Assembly: GCA_964370205.1 (NCBI GenBank)
Contig: CAYJIK010000007.1
Coordinates: forward strand, 1-50,561
From: DAMCAP01 sp964370205
Lineage (GTDB): Bacteria; Bacillota; Clostridia; Oscillospirales; Ruminococcaceae
Direction of reading: 5' to 3'
DNA length: 50,561 bases
Shown here: positions 33,567-41,111 of the stretch, piece after piece
Position numbering within the stretch: position 1 is the stretch's first letter
Layout of the letters: every line of letters begins with the position of its first letter
Translations under genes and position numbers: made by a program
Notes under the pieces: generated by a model
What the model was told of the DNA's origin: nothing
The model's input: the letters and a program-made list of their open reading frames with translations, nothing else
Databases searched by the model: none

Positions 33567-34856
33567 ATGAAAGAGCAGTTTTTACGTGAAAACATCGGTG
33601 ACGGTGTTCACTTTTCGGTGATTACCGACAGCAAATTTAAGTCGAACCGCCTTACAATAAACTTTATAGTACCACTGGCACGAGAAACGGTAACAGGTTA
33701 CGCACTGCTACCGTGGTTACTCCGTAAAGGCCACCGAGATGAAGGCGGTTACATGGGGCTAAACCGCAAACTTGATAACCTTTACGGCTCGTCGCTTATG
33801 ACAGGTGTGGAGAGTGTTGGTGGTCATCAGATAGTGTCGCTCACCATGCAGTCACTTGACGACCGATACGCAATGAAGGGCGAGGAGTTGCTCAAACAGT
33901 CCGCTGAACTGCTGCTACATCTAGCGTTTGAGCCGGACATAAAAGATGGTAGTTTTGACGAGGAGCATTTTAAGCTTGAGAGTAGATTTCTCCATGACAC
34001 CATAACGGCGGAGATAAACGACAAGATAAGTTACGCTTACTTCTCGATGAAAAAGGAGATGTGGGGTGATCACCCATTAGCACTTCGCAAGTACGGCTAC
34101 ACCGAAGACCTAGCTGACATGACAGCAAAGTCAGCGGCAGACTTCTATTACAGCCTACTTGAAAACGCCACTATTGAGATTATGCTAACCGGCCCCGCCA
34201 AAAGCGACGCCATCAAACAGACGCTAAAGGACATGCTTGCAAAAGTCAAGCGCTCACCTAAGCCGATGGCAAAGGTGGAACTACCCCCTATGCGTAATGG
34301 TGTCAATAATGTAGTGCGTGAGATGGATATTGTACAGGCAAAGCTCAGCATGGGCTTTAGAGTGCCACCGCAGACAGACAGAAAAGCCATAACCGCCATG
34401 AAGGTTGCGAACCTTGTATACGGCGGTTCGGTAGCGTCTAAACTGTTCCTTAATGTACGTGAGCGACTATCCCTTTGCTACTACTGCTCGTCACAGTACG
34501 ACAGACTCAGCGGTATGCTGTCAGTGAACAGCGGCGTGGAGCTTGCGAAAGTGGAGGAAGCAAAACAGGAGATTTTACACCAACTTTCTCTGTTGAAAGA
34601 AGGGGATATCACTGAGGAGGAACTCACCGCCGCAAAACTCAAGATGAAGAACTCACTGCGTGGGGTGTCCGACTCTACAGGAGCACTGGAAAGCTGGTAT
34701 ATTGTCCAGATAATCTCAGGGGAAATCACAGCTCCTACCGGCGAGTTTGAACTCATAGACAGTTTAACTGCTGATGACATCAAACAGGCGGCGAAGGAGA
34801 TATCGGTCGACACGATATTTCTGCTGTCCCCCGAGACCGCTGACATTCAGGATTAG
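33567..34856 (+). CDS. yfmF: M16-family protein without zinc motif (YfmF-type, EF-P modification-associated)
   Basis: A 429-residue M16 peptidase-like protein. The inverted zinc motif HxxEH is missing at the usual place (the sequence is LLPWLLRKGHRDEGG), so it is the non-catalytic partner. The fold is otherwise seen, with SKLFLNVRERLSLCYYCSSQ near the centre of the C-terminal half. It lies 33 bp before an M16 protein that has the motif. In Bacillus the paired YfmF/YfmH proteins are required for 5-aminopentanol modification of elongation factor P. The symbol is by gene order and motif loss. Confidence 0.88.
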   Translation: MKEQFLRENIGDGVHFSVITDSKFKSNRLTINFIVPLARETVTGYALLPWLLRKGHRDEGGYMGLNRKLDNLYGSSLMTGVESVGGHQIVSLTMQSLDDRYAMKGEELLKQSAELLLHLAFEPDIKDGSFDEEHFKLESRFLHDTITAEINDKISYAYFSMKKEMWGDHPLALRKYGYTEDLADMTAKSAADFYYSLLENATIEIMLTGPAKSDAIKQTLKDMLAKVKRSPKPMAKVELPPMRNGVNNVVREMDIVQAKLSMGFRVPPQTDRKAITAMKVANLVYGGSVASKLFLNVRERLSLCYYCSSQYDRLSGMLSVNSGVELAKVEEAKQEILHQLSLLKEGDITEEELTAAKLKMKNSLRGVSDSTGALESWYIVQIISGEITAPTGEFELIDSLTADDIKQAAKEISVDTIFLLSPETADIQD

Positions 34857-34889
34857 CGGTGAAATACGTATATAGAAAGGCTTGGTTTT

Positions 34890-36161
34890 ATGGAATATAT
34901 TGAAAGTAAATCGCTAAGAGAGCGCTACAAAAGATTCACACACAGTAGTGGACTTAGAGTGTGCCTATACCCGATGGAGGGGTACTCAACTGCTTATGTT
35001 TTGTTTGCAACAAAGTATGGGTCGGTAGACAATGCTTTTAAATCAGACGGTGACAGCGAATTCTCCGAAGTGCCTGCAGGTATTGCACACTTTTTAGAGC
35101 ATAAGCTGTTTGAAAACGAGGAGGGAGACGCTTTTGCGCTTTACTCCAAAACAGGAGCGTCTGCAAACGCCTATACAAACTTCGATAGAACGGCGTACCT
35201 GTTCGGCTGTACAGACAACTTTGCGCCATCTTTGGATATTCTACTCGACTTCGTGTCCCGTCCCTACTTTACAAAGGAGAGCGTGGAAAAGGAACAGGGG
35301 ATAATAGCGCAGGAACTGACCATGTTCGAGGACAACCCCGATTGGAAGGTGCTGTTTAACCTGTTAGGTGCGTTATACCATCACCACCCTGTAAAGATTG
35401 ACATCGGCGGCACGCTTGACTCTATAAAGCTGATAGACCATGAACTGCTGTACAAGTGCTACCACACGTTTTATAACCTTGGCAACATGGTGCTGTCCAT
35501 AGCAGGAAACTTCAGCGAGGAAGATGTTTATAATGCGCTTGACCGCCATCTGAAACAATCCCCACCGCTTACAGTGGAGCGTATGACAGTGGATGAGCCG
35601 AGGGAAGTGGTGAAAAAACGCACCGAGCAAACCTTTGAGGTTGCGATGCCTTACTTTAACATCGGTTTCAAAGCGCAGGACAGAGGTCACGCCGGCAACC
35701 TGAGAGCCGAGATATTTATGGAGATACTATCAGAAGCGGTACTGGGGCAGTCAACGCCGCTGTACAACAGGTTGTACGAGGAAGGGTTAATAAACGCTAC
35801 GTTTGACTGTGAAACATTGGCAGGGACAAACTACCTTATGTCAATACTTTCAGGCGAGAGCAAAGACCCCGATAAGCTATATGCGATAATCTCTGACGAG
35901 TTTAGTGGGCTTATTAAAGATGGCATAGCGGCTGAGGAACTGGATAGGGCGCTTAAAGTCTGTTACGGTCACGCTGTGCGTGCATTTGGGAGTGTCGAAG
36001 CTGTAGCGAGCATTATGCTTACCAGTGAGTTTGCGTCGCTTTCAGCGTTTGATGTGCTGGACTTTATGGAAACTATAACACACGAGCAGCTGCTTTTGCA
36101 GTTCAGTGAGCTGTTTAACCCCGAGTACAGCGCACTGTCTGTGATACAGCCTAAGCAGTAG
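34890..36161 (+). CDS. yfmH: M16 zinc metallopeptidase (YfmH-type)
   Basis: A 423-residue M16 peptidase with an intact inverted zinc motif HFLEH followed by KLFEN, and a distal Glu-rich helix (EKEQGIIAQELTMFEDNP) that supplies the third ligand. It lies directly after the motif-less partner at 33567, so the two probably form a heterodimer like other M16 pairs. In Bacillus the pair is associated with EF-P modification, but no efp gene lies in the window. The start ATG 34890 has GAAAGGC upstream. Lgt follows after 22 bp. Confidence 0.92.
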   Translation: MEYIESKSLRERYKRFTHSSGLRVCLYPMEGYSTAYVLFATKYGSVDNAFKSDGDSEFSEVPAGIAHFLEHKLFENEEGDAFALYSKTGASANAYTNFDRTAYLFGCTDNFAPSLDILLDFVSRPYFTKESVEKEQGIIAQELTMFEDNPDWKVLFNLLGALYHHHPVKIDIGGTLDSIKLIDHELLYKCYHTFYNLGNMVLSIAGNFSEEDVYNALDRHLKQSPPLTVERMTVDEPREVVKKRTEQTFEVAMPYFNIGFKAQDRGHAGNLRAEIFMEILSEAVLGQSTPLYNRLYEEGLINATFDCETLAGTNYLMSILSGESKDPDKLYAIISDEFSGLIKDGIAAEELDRALKVCYGHAVRAFGSVEAVASIMLTSEFASLSAFDVLDFMETITHEQLLLQFSELFNPEYSALSVIQPKQ

Positions 36162-36183
36162 ATAAAGAAAGGACAGCGAAGCG

Positions 36184-37101
36184 ATGACACAAACAGTAAC
36201 CTTCCCCGGGTTGGGGCTGGAGTTTACGCTGAACCGAGTGGCGTTTACACTTGGACCTATAAACATCTACTGGTACGGCGTGATTATAACGGCAGGTATA
36301 GCGCTTGGTGTGCTATACTGTTACAAACGCAGTCGAGAGTTTGGCATAAACCCCGACAAGTTTCTTGATATCACAAGCTTTATGATAATCGGCGGTATTA
36401 TCGGAGCGAGAATTTACTTTGTTGCTTTCTCGTGGGACTATTACAAGGATAACCTGTGGGCGATTTTTGACATGACGGCAGGCGGTATAGCGATTTACGG
36501 CGGTATAATCGGCGGAGCGTTAGTAATTGCCGTGTTAACGAGAAAATATAAGATCAACTTCTTTAAACTCACCGACCTCATTGTAGGCGGTCTGATACTT
36601 GGGCAGGCTATAGGGCGTTGGGGTAACTTTATGAACGTTGAGGCGTTTGGGTCTAATACCTCGATGCCGTGGGGTATGGCGTCGCCGTCTATTACTACGT
36701 ATTTAGAGGCGATGAAGGACAGTCTTGCACTTGACGGCGTGATAGTTGATCCGTCCATGCCGGTGCATCCTACTTTCTTTTACGAGTCGATGTGGTGCCT
36801 TGTAGGCTTTATTTTGATAATGTTTTATACAAAGCACAGAAAGTTCACAGGCGAGCTTACACTTATATATATAGCGTGGTACGGTCTGGGACGCTTCTTT
36901 ATAGAAGGTCTGCGTACCGACAGTTTGATGTTTGGCGCTATAAGGGTGTCGCAGGCACTTGCGGGGGTCTGTGTGATAGTAGCGGTTATACTGTACTTCG
37001 TTATTCGAAAGCGTGTGAAAGCGCTTAGGATGACGGAAACTGAAGATAACGAAAATGTAACAGAACAAACTGAGGAGGAACAAAATGGCACAACTGATTA
37101 G
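36184..37101 (+). CDS. lgt: Prolipoprotein diacylglyceryl transferase
   Basis: Membrane enzyme that transfers diacylglycerol from phosphatidylglycerol to the lipobox Cys of prolipoproteins. It has 305 residues and about seven helices. The Lgt signature GRWGNFMNVEAFG is present, as are YGVIITAGIALG, HPTFFYESMW and the later GRFFIEGLRTDSL. A Glu-rich tail overlaps folD by 17 bp. The lipoprotein encoded at 44307 is an expected substrate. The start follows AAAGGACAGCG. Confidence 0.96.
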   Translation: MTQTVTFPGLGLEFTLNRVAFTLGPINIYWYGVIITAGIALGVLYCYKRSREFGINPDKFLDITSFMIIGGIIGARIYFVAFSWDYYKDNLWAIFDMTAGGIAIYGGIIGGALVIAVLTRKYKINFFKLTDLIVGGLILGQAIGRWGNFMNVEAFGSNTSMPWGMASPSITTYLEAMKDSLALDGVIVDPSMPVHPTFFYESMWCLVGFILIMFYTKHRKFTGELTLIYIAWYGLGRFFIEGLRTDSLMFGAIRVSQALAGVCVIVAVILYFVIRKRVKALRMTETEDNENVTEQTEEEQNGTTD

Positions 37102-37939
37102 CGGAAACAAAATATCCAAGAGCATTAGAGCGGAACTTAAGGTAGAAGTGGCATCGCTTGCCGAGAAGGGTCACCGCCCCGGACTCGCAGTGGTTATCGT
37201 AGGTGACGACCCTGCGTCCAAAGTGTATGTCAACAACAAGAAAAAGGGTTGCGAGGAAGTGGGTATTCATTCTGAGGAGTACGCTCTACCGGCTGAAACA
37301 ACCGAAGCTGAGCTTATAGAGCTTATCGAGAAGCTCAATAACAAGGACGACATCCACGGCATCCTTGTACAGCTACCTGTACCAAAGCATATCAGCGATA
37401 AAGCGATAATAGGCGCAATCTCCACCGAGAAGGACGTTGATGCTTTCTCACACGAGAGCGTCGGTAAAATCAGCGTGGGTGAGTATATATTCGCACCGTG
37501 CACACCGTTTGGCGTTATTGAACTGCTAAAGCGTAGTAATATCGAGATAAGCGGTAAGCACTGCGTAGTTGTCGGACGCTCCAACATCGTTGGAAAGCCT
37601 ATGTCCATGCTACTCCTTGAAAACAACGGTACTGTTACAGTTTGCCACTCGAGAACGAAGGACATTGCGTCCATCACACGTCAAGCGGATATCCTTGTAG
37701 CGGCAGTTGGTAGACCAAACTTCGTAACAGGGGACATGGTCAAGGAAGGCGTTGTCGTTATGGATGTCGGTATAAACCGTATGGACGACGGTAAGCTGTG
37801 CGGCGATGTTCACTTCGAGAGTGTTGAGCCAAAAGCTTCGTACATCACCCCCGTACCCGGCGGAGTTGGCCCTATGACAATAACCATGCTACTTCGCAAC
37901 ACTGTAGAAGCGGCAAAGCACAAGGCGAACAATAAGTAA
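37085..37939 (+). CDS. folD: Bifunctional methylenetetrahydrofolate dehydrogenase/cyclohydrolase FolD
   Basis: Interconverts 5,10-methylene- and 10-formyl-tetrahydrofolate for purine and formyl-methionine supply. It has 284 residues. The conserved YVNNKKKGCEEVGI carries the catalytic Tyr and Lys. GILVQLPVPKHI follows, then the NADP loop (VVGRSNIVGKPMSMLLL) and the C-terminal PGGVGPMTITMLL. The GAGGAGG ribosome site lies inside the end of lgt, with which it overlaps by 17 bp. Confidence 0.97.
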   Translation: MAQLISGNKISKSIRAELKVEVASLAEKGHRPGLAVVIVGDDPASKVYVNNKKKGCEEVGIHSEEYALPAETTEAELIELIEKLNNKDDIHGILVQLPVPKHISDKAIIGAISTEKDVDAFSHESVGKISVGEYIFAPCTPFGVIELLKRSNIEISGKHCVVVGRSNIVGKPMSMLLLENNGTVTVCHSRTKDIASITRQADILVAAVGRPNFVTGDMVKEGVVVMDVGINRMDDGKLCGDVHFESVEPKASYITPVPGGVGPMTITMLLRNTVEAAKHKANNK

Positions 37940-37972
37940 AGTTGCTATAACAAAAGGAAAGGAGGGAGAAAA

Positions 37973-38350
37973 ATGGTGACATTATTGACAATGGATGCGG
38001 CATCTATGATGAGCAGTGTTTGGATTATCGTTTTGATGTTCGTGTTTATGTATTTCTTTATCATCTCCCCTCAAAAGAAAAAGGATAAGCAAGTGGCGGC
38101 AATGCGTGCTGCTATAGAGGTTGGGGACGAAGTACTTACCGCAGGTGGAATCATCGGTACTGTTGTAAGCACAAAGGACGAAACCATACTGATAGAAACA
38201 GGTAGTGACCGTGTTAAAATTCGTATAGCACGCTATGCGGTGAGCGAGAACATCACAAAACTTGATGAACAACGCAACGCACGTATAGAAAAAGAAGCGG
38301 CTGCTAAGGCTGCAAAGGAAAGCAAAAAGAACGAAGGCGATAAGAAGTAA
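37973..38350 (+). CDS. yajC: Preprotein translocase subunit YajC
   Basis: Small membrane protein that associates with SecDF. A single helix (MSSVWIIVLMFVFMYFFII) is followed by SPQKKKDKQVAAMRAAIEVGDEV and the short soluble domain with TAGGIIGTVVS. A Lys/Glu/Ala-rich tail ends it. It has 125 residues. The ATG follows AAAGGAGGGAG. secD and secF do not follow; a terminator does. Confidence 0.94.
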   Translation: MVTLLTMDAASMMSSVWIIVLMFVFMYFFIISPQKKKDKQVAAMRAAIEVGDEVLTAGGIIGTVVSTKDETILIETGSDRVKIRIARYAVSENITKLDEQRNARIEKEAAAKAAKESKKNEGDKK

Positions 38351-38362
38351 AGCCTTTGTCAG

Positions 38363-38404
38363 AAAGCCTCGAGCGGTTATCATAACCACTCGGGGCTTTG
38401 TTTA
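38363..38404 (+). terminator. Terminator after yajC
   Basis: AAAGCC-CGAG-GGTTAT (38363-38380) pairs with ATAACC-CTCG-GGCTTT (38382-38399) with two small mismatches and is followed by a T-rich tail. It separates the lgt-folD-yajC unit from the two-component system. Confidence 0.88.
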
Positions 38405-38424
38405 ATACACTATTTTTCACATCT

Positions 38425-38455
38425 TCACAACTACATCACAATTGACTGCTATACT
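38425..38455 (+). promoter_or_regulatory. Direct-repeat operator and promoter of the response regulator gene
   Basis: TCACAAC (38425-38431) and TCACAAT (38436-38442) are repeats with an 11-bp period. TATACT (38450-38455) with a TG at 38447-38448 lies 14 bp after the start of the second repeat. OmpR-family regulators bind such repeats over a weak -35. The same layout recurs at 41054-41084. Confidence 0.6.
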
Positions 38456-38518
38456 GAACCTAAACTGGTATAGTCACATTTTACATTAAAAATAAACATA
38501 CCGAGAGGAAGGATGTAT

Positions 38519-39214
38519 ATGATAGATAACAAACGTTGTGTGTTGATAGTTGACGATGAAGTGAAGATGGTGAGAGCGATAAAGGACTTTCTACGGGCAA
38601 ACAACTTTTATATATTGGAGGCGTATAACGGCGAGCAGGCGCTGGACATCTACTTTAAACATCAGACTGATATTGATCTGATACTTTTAGACGTGATGAT
38701 GCCTGAAACGGACGGCTTTGAAGTACTCTCCACGCTTAGGGAGAGTGGTTCACTTGTACCTATTGTAATGCTCACCGCCAGAGGTGAGGAGTACGACCAA
38801 CTAAAAGGCTTTGACGGTGGCGCAGACGATTATATTGTCAAACCATTTTCACCCTCGCTACTAATCGCCAGGGTGGAGTCTGTACTGCGTCGTGTAGGCA
38901 AGGGAGTTCAGGACAACATATTAAAAGGCGGTATACAGCTCAACGCCACCGGTCATACAGTGTCGGTGGACGGGGGTCAGCTTGACCTTACAAAGAGAGA
39001 GTTTGACTTGCTGTACTTTTTCCTAAGCAACCACGCTATCACCTTCACTCGTGACCAAATACTGAACAATGTCTGGGGTTACGACTACGAGGGGGACATA
39101 CGCACTGTAGACACCCACATAAAGCAAATACGCTTAAAACTGGGGGATAAGGGTAGTTATATAAAGACTGTCCACCGTGTTGGTTATAAGTTTGAAGCAA
39201 ATAAAATTTCGTAA
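38519..39214 (+). CDS. OmpR/PhoB-family response regulator
   Basis: DNA-binding regulator with a receiver domain and a winged-helix output domain, 231 residues. The acidic pair VDDE, the phospho-accepting Asp58 (LILLDVMMPETDG) and the Lys of IVKPFSP are intact. The C-terminal winged helix includes LTKREFDLLYFFLSNHAITFTRDQIL and the terminal RVGYKF hairpin. The ATG at 38519 is preferred to that at 38513, which abuts AGGAAGG. It precedes the histidine kinase gene by 23 bp. Confidence 0.95.
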   Translation: MIDNKRCVLIVDDEVKMVRAIKDFLRANNFYILEAYNGEQALDIYFKHQTDIDLILLDVMMPETDGFEVLSTLRESGSLVPIVMLTARGEEYDQLKGFDGGADDYIVKPFSPSLLIARVESVLRRVGKGVQDNILKGGIQLNATGHTVSVDGGQLDLTKREFDLLYFFLSNHAITFTRDQILNNVWGYDYEGDIRTVDTHIKQIRLKLGDKGSYIKTVHRVGYKFEANKIS

Positions 39215-39237
39215 GCGAATGAGGAAGGCTAACACAA

Positions 39238-40716
39238 ATGAAAATATCGGTTAGAAACGCGATAGTGCTATCCTTTGCAGTGCTTATACTGCTAATGTTT
39301 GTTTGTCAGACTGTGTTTAACCTCTACTTTGCCCAAGAGTACTACACCGCATATAAGTATGGTGCAATGGAGGAGCTGTTTTACGACATTAAGCTTGTAC
39401 TGGACAGTAACACAAACGCAGATTATGAGCAATTGTCTTTGGAAATAGCTACAACAGTACTTGAGCAGGAGGACGAGCACAATGTAGACATATTTGTTTG
39501 GGCCGATAACGAGGCAATTTACGGCTCTACTTCACGCAACATACAAAAAGACCACTTCAAGCCGCCGATTCCCGACTGGATACCCATGAATATTGAATCA
39601 AGGCTTAGAGGAACACCGGAGAATTACAGCGAGACGCCCAAAGTAGATAGCCTTGACAATAACCTGTTGCGTTTACAGGGGAAGGTAGTGGACGGAGATG
39701 ACGAGGTTTACATTATGATGTCTCTGCCTATATCGTCTATTGAGAGCAGTGTAGATATATTTACTGCGTCAGGCATGGTAATATCCGCAGTGGTTTTGCT
39801 TATTGGTTTTTTTGCGTCGCTGATTATTTCAAAGAATATCTCAAAGCCTATCAAAGAAATAGAGGAAGTGGCGTCACAGTTTGAAAGGCTGGACTTTAGG
39901 AACAAAGTTAGCGAGGGGATAGCGATGTCAGAACTGAACAGCTTAGCGGGGAGCATAAACTCGATGTCGTCCCAGCTTGAAAGTGCGGTAGCGGACTTGA
40001 ATGTAGCGAACGAGAAGCTAAAAGAGGACATCGACTATCAAAAGCGTATAGAACAGATGCGCAGGGAGTTTGTGGCGAATGTGTCGCACGAGATGAAAAC
40101 ACCGCTTGCGCTACTTCAGATGTACGCCGCAAACCTCAAGAGTAATCTGGAGGGTATTGATAAGGACTATTATTGCGAAACCATCATAGAAGAAACAGAG
40201 CGGCTAAACAGCATGGTGGTAAGCATGCTTGATATTTCATCGATAGAGAGTGGCCTGTCCCAGATGGAGTTTAAACACATTTCTCTAACCGACCTTGCAG
40301 TGGCGTTCGCCGCTAAAATATCTCCGATGTTTGAGGAACTAAAACTGGAAACAGACATCAGAGCCGACATAACTGTAAACGCAGACAGTAAATATCTCGA
40401 GCAGGCAATGAAGAACTATGCCTCCAACGCCGCCGACCACTCGGTGGAGGGCGGTACTGTGACTATTTCGCTTGTTGAGGTTGGGGAATATGCGGAGTTT
40501 GCGATTCATAATGTAGGGCAAGGAGTTTCGGAGGAAGACGGCCCTAACATCTGGGATAGCTTTTACCGTGGTGATAAGTCACACACACGAAGTGGCAATA
40601 ATGTTGGGCTGGGTCTCCATATCGTAAGTGCAATCATGAAAGAGCATGATGGCGAATATGGGTTTAGAAACGAAAATAACGGTGTAACTTTCTACTTTAG
40701 GGTGAAGCGGTGCTAG
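39238..40716 (+). CDS. Sensor histidine kinase
   Basis: Membrane sensor partner of the response regulator, 492 residues. One helix at about residues 7-31 and one at about 178-198 enclose an extracytoplasmic sensor domain of about 145 residues, rich in Asp, Glu and Asn. A HAMP domain and coiled coil follow. The HisKA box FVANVSHEMKTPL carries His284. The ATPase domain shows the N box (QAMKNYASNAADH), a G1 with Asn in place of Asp (NVGQGV), the F box (IWDSFYRGD) and G2 (GLGLHIV). The G1 Asn is known in other kinases. The signal is unknown. Confidence 0.95.
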   Translation: MKISVRNAIVLSFAVLILLMFVCQTVFNLYFAQEYYTAYKYGAMEELFYDIKLVLDSNTNADYEQLSLEIATTVLEQEDEHNVDIFVWADNEAIYGSTSRNIQKDHFKPPIPDWIPMNIESRLRGTPENYSETPKVDSLDNNLLRLQGKVVDGDDEVYIMMSLPISSIESSVDIFTASGMVISAVVLLIGFFASLIISKNISKPIKEIEEVASQFERLDFRNKVSEGIAMSELNSLAGSINSMSSQLESAVADLNVANEKLKEDIDYQKRIEQMRREFVANVSHEMKTPLALLQMYAANLKSNLEGIDKDYYCETIIEETERLNSMVVSMLDISSIESGLSQMEFKHISLTDLAVAFAAKISPMFEELKLETDIRADITVNADSKYLEQAMKNYASNAADHSVEGGTVTISLVEVGEYAEFAIHNVGQGVSEEDGPNIWDSFYRGDKSHTRSGNNVGLGLHIVSAIMKEHDGEYGFRNENNGVTFYFRVKRC

Positions 40717-40828
40717 TGTGTGAGCGTAGCTCAAGTTTAGCGTCAGTATAGAAGTTGATTGCGCCCAAAAGTGTCCCTCATGATGAAACAAGGGGCTGTC
40801 ATATTTAAGGCAGATTTCGCAAAAAAAT

Positions 40829-40917
40829 AAAAATGTAGGGGTTGATGTCCTCATCAGCCCGAAACCTTGGTATAAACCGACGTTTCGGGTCAATGTAGGC
40901 ATCGACCCCTATATTTT
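40829..40917. repeat. 89-bp palindromic element
   Basis: Two 37-bp arms, of form AAAAATGTAGGGGTTGATG...CCCGAAAC and its complement, pair at about three quarters of their positions across a short spacer. The arm pattern GTAGGGG-T/C-GAT...CCCGAAAC matches the inner arms of the element at 29761-29934, so both are members of one repeat family. The left arm follows an A run and the right arm ends in ATATTTTT, so it may also act as a terminator. Confidence 0.85.
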
Positions 40918-41053
40918 TGACTATCACTTTAGTTGATAGACGTTCTTGTTTGTTCAACCGGACAGTTTCAGATTAAGCTTTCGCTTGCCATGAATAGTCC
41001 GAATCACCACTTGTAATCACGCAATGTAAACAATTTATGAAGAGAGTTTCTTA

Positions 41054-41084
41054 TCACAACTACATCAAAACCCCGTTGTAAAAT
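41054..41084 (+). promoter_or_regulatory. Direct-repeat operator and promoter of the efflux operon
   Basis: TCACAAC (41054-41060) and TCAAAAC (41065-41071) have the same 11-bp period as the repeats at 38425-38442, and TAAAAT (41079-41084) lies 14 bp after the start of the second repeat, exactly as upstream of the response regulator gene. Confidence 0.55.
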
Positions 41085-41111
41085 GAAGTCAAGTTGAAAG
41101 GGGTTGTTCAT

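Larger units (their letters stand above)
40717..41111. other. Gap between kinase and efflux operon
   Basis: About 395 bp. It holds an 89-bp palindromic element at 40829-40917 and the operator-promoter at 41054-41084. No terminator for the kinase was found except possibly the palindrome itself. No gene is supported. Confidence 0.6.
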
